Assembly (NCBI GenBank): GCA_017645905.1
Contig: JAGCNO010000157.1
Span: 1-35,427, forward strand
DNA from: Prevotella sp.
GTDB taxonomy: Bacteria; Bacteroidota; Bacteroidia; Bacteroidales; Bacteroidaceae
Direction of reading: 5' to 3'
Length of the DNA stretch: 35,427 nt
In this document: one piece after another, positions 1 to 6,919 of the stretch
How positions within the stretch are numbered: the stretch's first letter is position 1
How the letters are laid out: each line of letters opens with the position of its first letter
Program-made: the position numbers and the translations under genes
The notes under the pieces: generated by a model
Seen by the model: the letters and a program-made list of their open reading frames with translations, nothing else
Database searches by the model: none
Told to the model about the DNA's origin: nothing

Positions 1-72
1 CCTCCCCTACAAGGGAGGGGAGCGGCTACCGCTGACGATATGCGCAGTAACTCCCCTCCCTTGTAGGGGAGG
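1..72. repeat. 21-bp inverted repeat of a C/T-rich intergenic element
   Basis: Bases 1-21 (CCTCCCCTACAAGGGAGGGG plus A) are the exact reverse complement of bases 52-72. The 30-nt interval between them holds a smaller hairpin, GCGG-CTA-CCGC. The element is followed by GGGCTGAGGGAGGGGTC-like sequence and may extend left beyond the window. It resembles the small palindromic intergenic repeats (REP-like) common in Bacteroidales genomes. No coding potential is visible. It could act as a terminator for a gene left of the window or be a REP-like mobile remnant. Confidence 0.7.
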
Positions 73-141
73 GGCTGAGGGAGGGGTCAGTAATCAAGTT
101 TTTAATCATGTTTGCTTTCGTCTTATTCGAAAAGTTTGCTG

Positions 142-173
142 CAAAAGTATGGAAAAGAATTCAAATAAGCAAG
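142..173 (-). promoter_or_regulatory. Possible leftward Bacteroidota promoter
   Basis: On the minus strand a TActTTTG -7 element (CAAAAGTA at 142-149) is followed 20 nt further upstream by CTTG (170-173), close to the TTTG -33 consensus. It would drive a gene lying left of the window. The -33 match is imperfect and no gene start can be seen, so this is tentative. Confidence 0.3.
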
Positions 174-287
174 GGAAAAGGGAAAAATATTATTCTTGAT
201 TTCTTGGGAGTGATCTTCCACATTGTGATAGCCGTGAATCAGGAAGTTGCGCATAATCGTATCTGCTAAGGATAATCGTAACCCTCT

Positions 288-484
288 GACGCTGAAAGCG
301 TCATCGCTCAGTAACCGGTGGTCGGAACGACCAGCGGAAGGTAGCTATGTCAAGGAACGCACTCTGAAAGAGTGCCCCAACAGGTACAGATGGGCGACTC
401 CTTCAGAGTCGTAAGGCTTCCTTACACGCTATCCCGGGGGTGCTCCGCACACCCCGGTTATTGAGCGTAGACGCTTTCAGCGTC
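288..484. repeat. Cluster of mini-hairpins with GAA/TTC loops
   Basis: A non-coding stretch with several short hairpins whose stems differ but whose 3-nt loop is the same. GACGCT-GAA-AGCGTC is at 288-302, TGGTCG-GAA-CGACCA at 319-333, GCACTCT-GAA-AGAGTGC at 359-375 and GACGCT-TTC-AGCGTC at 470-484. A looser GACTC-CTTCA-GAGTC lies at 396-410. A larger GC-rich hairpin (CCGGGG...CCCCGG) spans about 434-456. No open frame of credible composition crosses it. This looks like a mosaic of REP-type palindromes or a structured RNA; which of the two cannot be settled here. Confidence 0.6.
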
Positions 485-579
485 TTTTAGCGACAATGAT
501 TCCATGATGGGTAACTTCAATTCTTAAACATGAATTTCCATGAATTGCCGGGGATGGATGCTGTTTCAAAAAAGTTAAA

Positions 580-663
580 ACTACGACGTGGTTTCTACAA
601 ACTACGTCGTAGTTTTTACAAACGCCGTCGTGGTTTATACAAACGCCGACGTAGTTTAAACAA
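580..663. repeat. Palindromic 21-bp repeat tetrad, copy 1
   Basis: Four head-to-tail 21-bp units start at 580, 601, 622 and 643. Each fits ACNNCGNCGTNGTTT followed by NNACAA. The second unit with its flanks is a perfect 17-bp palindrome, AAACTACG-T-CGTAGTTT. Units differ mainly at the positions flanking the palindrome centre. A second four-unit array with the same first unit lies at 23762-23845. The period equals two turns of B-DNA, so bound proteins would sit on one face; that is inference. Confidence 0.8.
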
Positions 664-682
664 TGCATCCGACCTTTTGTTT

Positions 683-770
683 CGAAAGAACGGCTTATTC
701 TCATAGAAAGAACGGCTTTTCCTCATAGAAACAACGGCTTTTTCTACCGGAAAGAACGGCTTTTTCTATG
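683..770. repeat. 22-bp GAACGGCTT repeat tetrad, copy A
   Basis: Four direct 22-bp units start at 683, 705, 727 and 749. All carry the core AAGAACGGCTT or AACAACGGCTT inside an (A/C/G)GAAA...TTCT frame. A degenerate fifth unit may start at 771. The tetrad is joined to the palindromic 21-bp tetrad by a linker containing ATGCATCCGACCTTT, which is conserved at the second composite copy near 23846-23864. It lies upstream of the dipeptidase promoter and is not part of a gene. Confidence 0.8.
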
Positions 771-866
771 AGAGGGAACGGTATACAGATTTAACATGCC
801 TCCTGATGACCGATTCGGGATATACGGGAAATAATCGGAATCCTCTTAAAAAATCATGACGATGGT

Positions 867-898
867 TTTGGAGGATTCAGAAGAAATGATTACCTTTG
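867..898 (+). promoter_or_regulatory. Bacteroidota promoter of the C69 dipeptidase
   Basis: TTTG at 867-870, a 20-nt spacer, then TACCTTTG at 891-898 match the -33/-7 consensus of the primary sigma factor of Bacteroidota. The start site is expected near 905, giving a leader of about 33 nt before the ATG at 938. The possible TTG start at 896 lies inside the -7 box and is therefore not the translation start. Confidence 0.75.
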
Positions 899-937
899 CG
901 CCCGAGAATTGTAAAAAAACTAATACAACATTTATTT

Positions 938-2653
938 ATGAAACGCCAAATCATTCTTTCTGCCATGCTGCTGGCTGCCGCCGGAGCTATGGCTTGTACT
1001 AATTTTATCGTGGGCAAGAAAGCCTCGAAGGACGGAAGTGTCATCTGCTCCTACTCTGCTGACAGCTACGGCATGTTCACCGGTCTGCGCCACCAGCCCG
1101 CCGCCAAGCACCAGAAGGGCGACATGCGCAAAATCATTGAGTGGGACACCAACAAGTATCTGGGCGAGATTCCCGAGGCCGAGGAGACCTACAACACCAT
1201 CGGCAACATCAACGAGTGGCAGGTGACCATCGGCGAGACCACCTTCGGCGGCCGTGAAGAGATGGTCGACACGACCGGCATCATCGACTACGGCTCACTC
1301 ATCTACATCGCCCTGCAGCGCTCGAAGACAGCCCGAGAGGCCATCAACGTAATGACCACACTGGCCGAGCAGTACGGCTACTGCTCTGAGGGCGAGACTT
1401 TTACCATCTGCGACCCCAACGAAGCCTGGATTATGGAAATGATGGGTGCCTGGGTGCCCGACTCGCTGAAGGCCACGCTGAAGAGCTCTGTCCGCAAGCA
1501 ACTCGGCCGTACCGTCTGGGTGGCCGTACGTATTCCCGACGACATGATTTGCGGACACGCCAACCAGAGCCGCATCACCACCTTCGACCAGAAGGGCAAG
1601 AAGGCCAATAATCAATGGTCAATGGTCAATGCCACGGGCGACGTGCTCTTCTCGAAGAACGTTGTCAGCTACGCCCGCATCATGGGCTGGTTCTCAGGCA
1701 AGGACGAGGACTTCAGCTACAACGCTGCCTATGCCTTCCCCGACTTCCAGGGCCGCCGCATCTGCGATGCCCGTGTATGGAGCTTCTTCAACCGCTATGC
1801 CGACGGCATGGACCGCTATGTGGCATGGGCCGAGGGTCACGACAAGCAGGCTGAGGTGATGCCCCTGTGGGTGAAGCCCAACCGTCTGCTCACTGTTGCC
1901 GACGTCGAGGCCGCCATGCGCGACCACTTCGAGGGCACGCCCTTCTCGCTCGACCAGGACATGGGAGGCGGCATCTGGGAGATGCCCTACCGTCCAACGC
2001 CGCTCTATTTCGAGGTCGACGGCAAGAAATACTTCAACGAGCGTCCCGTCTCCACGCAGCAGGCCGGCTTCGTCTATGTCTCGCAGATGCGCTCCTGGCT
2101 GCCCCGTCAGGTGGGTGGCTGCTTCTGGTTTGCCAACGACGACGGCAACATGGTGCCCTTCACCCCCGTCTATTGCTGCACCACCGAGGCTCCGCGGCCC
2201 TATAACACTCCCGGTGCCGACGACCTGCACTTCTCCATGGACAACGCCTACTGGGTTCAGAACTGGGTCAGCAACATGGTCTATCCGCGCTACTCCGTGC
2301 TCTTCCCCTCGCTGCAGGCTGTTCGCGACTCGCTCGACAACTCCTATTTCCGTGCTCAGAAAGAGGTGGAAGACCGCGCTCTGGCTATGGACGAGGCTGC
2401 CCGTACGAAGTACCTCACGAAGTACACCGCCGAGAAGGCCGACCAGATGCTGGCCCGCTGGCGTCAGCTTGCCACCTATCTCATCGTGAAATACAACGAC
2501 ATGATTTCCAAGCCCGAGGAGAACGGACAGTTCACGAAGACTCCTTACGGCTTCGGAGCCACCGTCAAGCGTCCCGGCTATCCCACCCGCTACGGCCGCG
2601 ACCTCATCCGTCAGACCGGCTCGAAGTTCGAGCTGCCTGCAAAGGGAGAGTAA
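938..2653 (+). CDS. Secreted C69 family dipeptidase
   Basis: A 571-aa secreted peptidase of the U34/C69 (PepD-like) family of N-terminal-nucleophile hydrolases, which cleave dipeptides. Residues 1-19 form a signal peptide ending AMA. Cleavage would expose Cys20 of the sequence CTNFIVGKKASKDGS, and in this family the new N-terminal Cys is the nucleophile. The cleavage region lacks a good lipobox, so a free N-terminus is favoured over a lipoprotein. Conserved family stretches include the ExYGYCSEGETFTICDPNEAWIMEM region. The ATG at 938 was chosen because the upstream in-frame TTG falls in the -7 promoter element. A TCAATGG triplet repeat at 1612-1631 lies in frame in the gene. The gene is monocistronic and ends at a strong hairpin. 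It probably releases amino acids from peptides in the periplasm, in keeping with peptide-fermenting Prevotella. Confidence 0.88.
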   Translation: MKRQIILSAMLLAAAGAMACTNFIVGKKASKDGSVICSYSADSYGMFTGLRHQPAAKHQKGDMRKIIEWDTNKYLGEIPEAEETYNTIGNINEWQVTIGETTFGGREEMVDTTGIIDYGSLIYIALQRSKTAREAINVMTTLAEQYGYCSEGETFTICDPNEAWIMEMMGAWVPDSLKATLKSSVRKQLGRTVWVAVRIPDDMICGHANQSRITTFDQKGKKANNQWSMVNATGDVLFSKNVVSYARIMGWFSGKDEDFSYNAAYAFPDFQGRRICDARVWSFFNRYADGMDRYVAWAEGHDKQAEVMPLWVKPNRLLTVADVEAAMRDHFEGTPFSLDQDMGGGIWEMPYRPTPLYFEVDGKKYFNERPVSTQQAGFVYVSQMRSWLPRQVGGCFWFANDDGNMVPFTPVYCCTTEAPRPYNTPGADDLHFSMDNAYWVQNWVSNMVYPRYSVLFPSLQAVRDSLDNSYFRAQKEVEDRALAMDEAARTKYLTKYTAEKADQMLARWRQLATYLIVKYNDMISKPEENGQFTKTPYGFGATVKRPGYPTRYGRDLIRQTGSKFELPAKGE

Positions 2654-2671
2654 TCGGCAGCACCTTCGGGA

Positions 2672-2719
2672 CATAGGAAAGGAGCGCTGACCCGGCTGGG
2701 TCAGCGCTCCTTTCCTATG
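2672..2719. terminator. Perfect 22-bp hairpin, bidirectional terminator
   Basis: Bases 2672-2693 and 2698-2719 are exact reverse complements around the 4-nt loop GGCT. The stem is GC-rich in its inner half and ends in AGGAAA/TTTCCT, giving A and U tracts on both strands. It lies 18 nt after the dipeptidase stop. It also includes the last six codons and the stop of the converging DUF4298 gene, so it can serve both transcripts. Confidence 0.8.
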
Positions 2720-2997
2720 ATTTCCTGTAGGCGGACATTCAGCTCCTGACTGTCGGAAAGCAGGTTCCAGATGCCGTCTTCCGAGAGCACGCCGCGCTTC
2801 AGGCCGGCAGGCAAATGTCCTGCCTCGTCGTCGGCATAGTCCTGTTTCCAGTCGTCGCTGCCGTAATACTCACTAAGCGCAGTAATGGCCTCCTGTGCCT
2901 CCACATACTTGTCAAGTGCTGCCGAGAGTTCCATCACAGCCGCAGAAGCACGGTCCAAGTGCTTTTCCATCTGAATGATTCGCTCAATCTGTCCCAT
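2701..2997 (-). CDS. DUF4298 family protein
   Basis: A 98-aa acidic, mostly helical cytoplasmic protein of the DUF4298 type, with no known reaction. The N-terminal half (MGQIERIIQMEKHLDRASAA onward) looks like a coiled-coil or helical hairpin. The family-like motif ALSEYYGSDDWKQDYADDEAG follows, with a C-terminal helix near GVLSEDGIWNLL. The ATG at 2997 was chosen because the longer frame would overlap the upstream TfoX gene and has a low-complexity AT-rich start. The gene is last in the TRIC-GumN-TfoX-DUF4298 run, 16 nt after tfoX. Its final codons form the left half of the 22-bp hairpin. The assignment is by motif resemblance only. Confidence 0.75.
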   Translation of the reverse strand: MGQIERIIQMEKHLDRASAAVMELSAALDKYVEAQEAITALSEYYGSDDWKQDYADDEAGHLPAGLKRGVLSEDGIWNLLSDSQELNVRLQEIIGKER

Positions 2998-3013
2998 AGT
3001 GTTGATTTTCGAT

Positions 3014-3343
3014 TTACGATTTGCGAATTGAATTACGGGTTTTCGGCTCAGGCAGTGCCCGGCAAGTCTCGCTGACAATCTGAGCGAGGTAGTCGCGGTC
3101 GTCTACGTCGGCGATGTAAAAGTAGTCTTTCGCACCTTCGTAGGGAGGTCGCATGTCAACAACGCGGAGCAGCGGGCGGACGGCCTCGGTAGGCTTCACG
3201 TAGAAACAGTCGTCGCAAATGAGGCCGAAGATTTTCCCGTCGCAGTAGATGCCGTAGTCGCCGAACATCTTCTTCACCGTTATCTCGCCGGCACCGGCGC
3301 ACTGGTCGGCGATGTACTGTACTAAGTCTGTGTTGCTGGCCAT
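3014..3343 (-). CDS. TfoX N-terminal domain protein
   Basis: A 109-aa protein matching the stand-alone TfoX_N domain: helices around LVQYIADQCAGAGEITVKKMFGDYGIY, then DGKIFGLICDDCFYVK, then the PPYEGAKDYFYIADVDDRDYLAQIV segment. In gamma-proteobacteria TfoX is a competence regulator. The short stand-alone versions common in Bacteroidales have no assigned role, and competence should not be inferred from this domain alone. There is no signal peptide or membrane segment. The gene sits 33 nt after the GumN gene and 16 nt before the DUF4298 gene, probably in the same transcript. The last residues (NSIRKS) are encoded by AATTCGCAAATCGTAAATCG-type sequence, similar to intergenic repeats elsewhere in the window. 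Confidence 0.82.
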   Translation of the reverse strand: MASNTDLVQYIADQCAGAGEITVKKMFGDYGIYCDGKIFGLICDDCFYVKPTEAVRPLLRVVDMRPPYEGAKDYFYIADVDDRDYLAQIVSETCRALPEPKTRNSIRKS

Positions 3344-3376
3344 ATCATTAGAGTTAGGAGTTAAGAGTTGGGGTTT

Positions 3377-4282
3377 TTACTTAGTAACTCCTTCTACGGT
3401 ATATCCTGCCTGACGCAGCAGGTGGAGCACACCCTTCTCACCGGGCAGGTGGCCGGCGCCGACTGCAAACAGCGTGGGCTTGCTGGCCATGATAGCGGGC
3501 ATCTTCGTTATCCAGTCGGCGTTGCGGTTGTCGATAAGCGAGGCCTCCTCCTCGGGGCGGCTGTCGCAGCTGCTGTTCATCTTCATGTCCATGGCCTTCT
3601 TGATGGCATCTAAGTCCTGGGCGAAGAAGGCACGGACGATGCCGTCGCTCATCTTGTCCATGAATTCAGCATTGTCCACCAAACACATCAGCAGCTCCTT
3701 CTGGCGCTCCAGCGTCTGCCCCTTGAGGAGCGTCTTTACCTGGAAAGCCATCGTCTCCAGTCCGCCCACGCCCTTTCCCTGCTTGACGGCCTCTTTCTGA
3801 AAATAGCTGTCGAAACCGTTCATCGGGTCAAAGTTGCCGCTTTTCTTCACGAAGGAGAGCAATGAGAGCGTTGTGCTCAGGGCTGTCGGCGTCATCTTCT
3901 TCATCTGCTGGGCCAGCAGCGGGTTGGTCATGTCCATGCCCATCAGGTTCTTCATGTAGGCGTTCAGGCGATTCATCTCGTCGGCGTTGAGCAGACTGTC
4001 GAGGGTCAAGCCGTCGGGCAGCATCATGGCCTGTTGCATCATAGCGAGGCTGTCAGGGCCAAACATCTCCTCCATCATCAGCTCGCCATAGACCTGCTGG
4101 CAGTCAGCTATGGCCTGATGCATGCCGGGGATGGAGTCAACGAACGACACGGGGGCCAGGTGGTAGGTGCCTATGATGTAGGAGGGCGATGTCAGCCCTT
4201 GGCCCGAAATCTTGTAGAGAAGTTGTGCGGGTGCGCAAAGAGTGGCAGCCGCGAACGAAAGGATAAACAGGATTCTTTTCAT
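3377..4282 (-). CDS. TraB/GumN family secreted protein
   Basis: A 301-aa exported protein of the TraB/GumN (TIKI-like) family. Residues 1-19 are a signal peptide ending in CAPAQ. The family GxxH motif is present as GTYH at residues 38-41, and the conserved C-terminal GAGHLPGEKGVLHLLRQAGY is intact. Animal Tiki proteins of this fold are metalloproteases; bacterial members are poorly characterised, so the substrate is unknown. The ATG at 4282 was chosen because it begins the signal peptide; the longer frame would run into the upstream gene. It lies 43 nt after the TRIC gene and 33 nt before the TfoX gene. The regular spacing suggests one four-gene transcript. Protease activity is inferred from the family, not shown. 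Confidence 0.83.
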   Translation of the reverse strand: MKRILFILSFAAATLCAPAQLLYKISGQGLTSPSYIIGTYHLAPVSFVDSIPGMHQAIADCQQVYGELMMEEMFGPDSLAMMQQAMMLPDGLTLDSLLNADEMNRLNAYMKNLMGMDMTNPLLAQQMKKMTPTALSTTLSLLSFVKKSGNFDPMNGFDSYFQKEAVKQGKGVGGLETMAFQVKTLLKGQTLERQKELLMCLVDNAEFMDKMSDGIVRAFFAQDLDAIKKAMDMKMNSSCDSRPEEEASLIDNRNADWITKMPAIMASKPTLFAVGAGHLPGEKGVLHLLRQAGYTVEGVTK

Positions 4283-4325
4283 GATTATATGTGTTTTGTT
4301 GGTCTTGGTAAGCATTTCAAACTTT

Positions 4326-4958
4326 TCATTCCTCATCGTCCTTCCCTTCGCCATTCAGGATGGGCAGGGAAATATGATAGCGCACGGCCAGGAAACGGAT
4401 GATACAGGTGGTGAGGAAACTCACTATGGCCGTAATCTCCACCGGCATCCCTATGGCCACTCCGCCCCAGTAGGCCAGTCCGCCGGCAACACAAGCCATA
4501 GCGTATATCTCCTTGCGGAAGATGACAGGCTCGTTGTTGAGCAGCACGTCGCGAATGACTCCACCGGCGGCTCCGGTTATACATCCCATGATGATGGCCA
4601 CCCAGAAGGGCTGCCCCAGGTCGATGCTCTTCTGTATGCCGGCTATGGTGAAGAGGGCGAGGCCCAGCGTGTCGAAAACGAACCACGCGTTCTTCAGCGG
4701 TTCCATCCATCGGCCGAAGAAGGCAACGGTGAGCAGGGCTACAGCGGTACATATAATATATATAGGTGTAGTCATCCAGAACGGCACCACGCCAAGCATC
4801 ACGTCGCGGATGGTTCCGCCACCGATGGCCACGGCGATGCCGCAGACGTAGCCGCCAAACCAGTCGAAATGCTTGGCAGCGGCATGGCGGATGCCGGAAA
4901 TGGCAAAGGCGTAGGTGCCCAGCAACTCAATGACCCTTACGAGTATCTCTTCTCTCAT
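4326..4958 (-). CDS. Trimeric intracellular cation channel (TRIC/UPF0126) protein
   Basis: A 210-aa integral membrane protein of the bacterial TRIC (YadS/UPF0126) family, potassium-permeable channels built from two three-helix repeats plus a seventh helix. The paired signatures are visible: TYAFAISGIRHAAAKHFDWFG early, then GGGTIRDVMLG and, in the second repeat, GAAGGVIRDVLL. The GG-(T/V)IRD(V)-L motif duplicated about 85 residues apart is diagnostic. The start at 4958 follows a promoter whose -7 box begins only 9 nt upstream, so the leader is very short; a longer frame to 5018 would run through the promoter. It is first in the four-gene run. The C-terminus is acidic (GEGKDDEE). Confidence 0.87.
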   Translation of the reverse strand: MREEILVRVIELLGTYAFAISGIRHAAAKHFDWFGGYVCGIAVAIGGGTIRDVMLGVVPFWMTTPIYIICTAVALLTVAFFGRWMEPLKNAWFVFDTLGLALFTIAGIQKSIDLGQPFWVAIIMGCITGAAGGVIRDVLLNNEPVIFRKEIYAMACVAGGLAYWGGVAIGMPVEITAIVSFLTTCIIRFLAVRYHISLPILNGEGKDDEE

Positions 4959-4966
4959 CGTGGCTG

Positions 4967-4997
4967 CAAAAGTACTGCTTTTTCCGCAAAGGGCAAA
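4967..4997 (-). promoter_or_regulatory. Promoter of the TRIC-GumN-TfoX-DUF4298 run
   Basis: On the minus strand TACTTTTG (4974-4967) lies 19 nt from TTTG (4997-4994), an excellent match to the Bacteroidota consensus. The -7 box is about 9 nt from the proposed ATG, so the transcript is nearly leaderless. Confidence 0.65.
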
Positions 4998-5037
4998 AAA
5001 AAAGAAGCTTATTGGCACGAATTATGAAAAATTGTCG

Positions 5038-5045
5038 TAATTTTG
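5038..5045 (+). promoter_or_regulatory. Probable -7 element for mnmA
   Basis: TAATTTTG followed by CAGC matches the -7 box. The -33 region is weak (TTG at 5012-5014, 23-nt spacer). It faces away from the TRIC promoter, giving a compact divergent promoter region. Confidence 0.45.
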
Positions 5046-5050
5046 CAGCA

Positions 5051-5086
5051 TAAATAGTAAATAGTAAATCGTCAAATAGTAAATAA
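5051..5086. repeat. AT-rich short tandem repeat before mnmA
   Basis: A run of TAAATAGTAAATAG/TAAATCGTCAAATAG units forms most of the mnmA leader. The same family occurs at about 6892-6918. It also occurs inside coding sequence in mnmA itself (5494-5530) and in the GH43 gene (26541-26570). Confidence 0.7.
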
Positions 5087-5090
5087 CGTG

Positions 5091-6188
5091 ATGATTGATA
5101 AGCGCATAGCCGTATTGCTCTCGGGTGGTGTAGACAGTAGCGTGGTGCTCTGTCTGCTGGCCCGTCAGGGGCTGCACCCCGACTGTTTCTACATAAAGAT
5201 TGGCCCGGAGGAGGACGAGGAGTGGGACTGCTCGTCGGAGGAGGACATGGAGATGGCCACCGCCGTGGCCCGCAAATACGGCTGTAGGCTGGAGGTCGTC
5301 GACTGCCACCGCGAGTATTGGGAACAGGTGACGACCTACACCATGGAGAAGGTGAAGGCTGGACTGACGCCCAACCCCGACGTAATGTGCAATAGGCTGA
5401 TAAAGTTCGGAGCCTTCCACGAGAAGTGCGGTCACGACTACGACCTCATCGCCACGGGGCACTATGCCCAGACAGAGGTGGAAGTGGTTTCTGAAATCGT
5501 AAATGGTAAATCGTTAAATCGTAAATTAAAATGGCTTTGCACCAGTCCTGACCCCGTAAAGGACCAGACCGACTTTCTGGCTCAGATATACGGCTGGCAG
5601 CTGGAGAAGGCATTCTTCCCCATCGGCCATCTGATGAAGGACGAGGTGCGGCGTATAGCCGAGGAGGAACACTTGGTGAACGCCCGGCGGCGTGACTCGC
5701 AGGGCATCTGTTTCTTAGGAAAGATTGACTACGATGAATACCTGCGGCGCTACCTCGGCGAGCTACCCGGCGACGTGCTGGAGTTAGAGACAGGGAAGCT
5801 GATTGGGAAGCATCGTGGGCACTGGTTTTACACCATCGGACAGCGAAAGGGTCTGGGGTTCGGAGGAGGGCCTTGGTTTGTCGTGAAAAAGGATGTAGAA
5901 CAGAACCTTATTTACGTCTCTAACGGTTACGACCCCGCCACGGTCTACAAAAAGGACTTCCTTGTCCGTGATTTCCACAGCATCAACGGCATGATGCCTT
6001 CAGAGGATATTACTTTTAAGATACGCCACACGCCCGAGTTCCATCGTGCGAAGTTCGTCACGATGGGCGACGGTAAATATTCCATTCAGTCGGAGGATAA
6101 CATCCACGGTGTTGCACCGGGGCAGTTCTGCGTCGTCTATGATGCTGACCACCACCGCTGTTATGGCTCGGGGGAAATCAGCCTTTAA
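5091..6188 (+). CDS. mnmA: tRNA-uridine 2-sulfurtransferase MnmA
   Basis: A 365-aa cytoplasmic enzyme that thiolates U34 at position 2 in tRNAs for Lys, Glu and Gln, using ATP and a persulfide. The PP-loop SGGVDSS is at residues 11-17. The catalytic cysteines are Cys100 (NPDVMCN) and Cys207 (GICFLG), with the family stretches ATGHYA, KDQTDFLAQ and FYTIGQRKGLG. The ATG at 5091 is preferred over the GTG just before it. Residues about 135-148 (EIVNGKSLNRKLKW) sit between ATGHYAQ and the KDQT motif and are encoded by an AT-rich repeat like the one in the leader. This looks like a tolerated in-frame insertion in a surface loop. The stop codon directly abuts the stop of the convergent PAP2 gene with no gap. 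Confidence 0.95.
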   Translation: MIDKRIAVLLSGGVDSSVVLCLLARQGLHPDCFYIKIGPEEDEEWDCSSEEDMEMATAVARKYGCRLEVVDCHREYWEQVTTYTMEKVKAGLTPNPDVMCNRLIKFGAFHEKCGHDYDLIATGHYAQTEVEVVSEIVNGKSLNRKLKWLCTSPDPVKDQTDFLAQIYGWQLEKAFFPIGHLMKDEVRRIAEEEHLVNARRRDSQGICFLGKIDYDEYLRRYLGELPGDVLELETGKLIGKHRGHWFYTIGQRKGLGFGGGPWFVVKKDVEQNLIYVSNGYDPATVYKKDFLVRDFHSINGMMPSEDITFKIRHTPEFHRAKFVTMGDGKYSIQSEDNIHGVAPGQFCVVYDADHHRCYGSGEISL

Positions 6189-6890
6189 TCAGACATAGAG
6201 ATAGAAGCACGCTCGGATAATGGCGTAGATGAAGGTCATGACAAGCACGGTGATGACGACATCTACGTCGGTGAGCTGATAGCCGGTAGAGGTGTACTGC
6301 GACGAAATAAAACCGGGTGACGGCGAAAGAATGCGGCGCACACGCAGGTGGAGATACCACATGGCGGTGCCTACCAGTCCGCCCCAAAGCAGTCCGCAGA
6401 GAATGTCGCCCGGGAAATGTACACCGAGGTACAGGCGCGTCCAGCAGTTTACCAGCGACCAGAATATCAGTGCAACGGTGAGCACACGGCTGCGTACCAG
6501 CAGGGAAAAGAATATTGCCAGACTGAACGTATTAGCAGCATGAGAAGAGAAGAAACCGTGGTCACCGCCGCGATAATCGTTCACAACATCCACCACATAG
6601 CCAATGACGGGGTCGTGCGTGGGGCGCCAACGGCCCACGGAAGGCTTTACCAGCATGTCGTTAAGCGAACCGGCAAGAAACACACACAGTAAAGCACAGG
6701 CAACGATGAGCAGCACCTTCTTCACATTGTCGTTGTTCCTCAGAACAAGATAGAGCAGCGACACGTAGAGCGGCGCCCAGGTGACGGCCGTTGTCAACGT
6801 CTTTACCAGTCCGTCAAGGAAAAGCGAGTCGCTGCCGTTGAACCAAAGGAGCAATTGGCGGTCAAGCTCTATCAGGTTGCTGCTATCCAT
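6189..6890 (-). CDS. PAP2 superfamily membrane phosphatase
   Basis: A 233-aa polytopic inner-membrane protein of the PAP2 superfamily (lipid phosphate or undecaprenyl-pyrophosphate phosphatases). The three-part active site is visible. KPSVGRWRP (Lys82 to Pro90) fits KX6RP, SSHAANT carries the histidine (His117), and TRLYLGVHFPGD (151-162) fits the SRxxxxxHxxxD motif, with Thr replacing the usual Ser. Several hydrophobic segments surround these loops. An extra C-terminal hydrophobic helix (VDVVITVLVMTFIYAIIRA) extends the usual length. It is last in the batD-batE run, 29 nt after batE. The actual lipid substrate cannot be told from sequence; recycling of undecaprenyl pyrophosphate or an outer-membrane lipid role are both possible. 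Confidence 0.87.
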   Translation of the reverse strand: MDSSNLIELDRQLLLWFNGSDSLFLDGLVKTLTTAVTWAPLYVSLLYLVLRNNDNVKKVLLIVACALLCVFLAGSLNDMLVKPSVGRWRPTHDPVIGYVVDVVNDYRGGDHGFFSSHAANTFSLAIFFSLLVRSRVLTVALIFWSLVNCWTRLYLGVHFPGDILCGLLWGGLVGTAMWYLHLRVRRILSPSPGFISSQYTSTGYQLTDVDVVITVLVMTFIYAIIRACFYLYV

Positions 6891-6919
6891 TGTATAATCG
6901 TCAAATCGTCAATAGTAAA

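Noticed and set aside
683-770. CRISPR array
   Set aside because: The units are contiguous with no unique spacers of constant length, there are only four, and no cas gene is present.
804-835. Interrupted CCGATT...AATCGG palindrome as an operator for the dipeptidase promoter
   Set aside because: It is short and loosely spaced and lies well upstream of the -33 box; no regulator is nearby, so support is too thin.
1694-2674. Long minus-strand open frame (326 aa) opposite the C69 dipeptidase gene
   Set aside because: It is the antisense of a clear conserved gene. Its His/Val/Gly-rich composition is typical of antisense frames in GC-rich DNA, and it shows no family motif.
5088-5090. GTG as the start of mnmA
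   Set aside because: The ATG immediately following is the stronger start and gives the usual N-terminus a few residues before the first strand.
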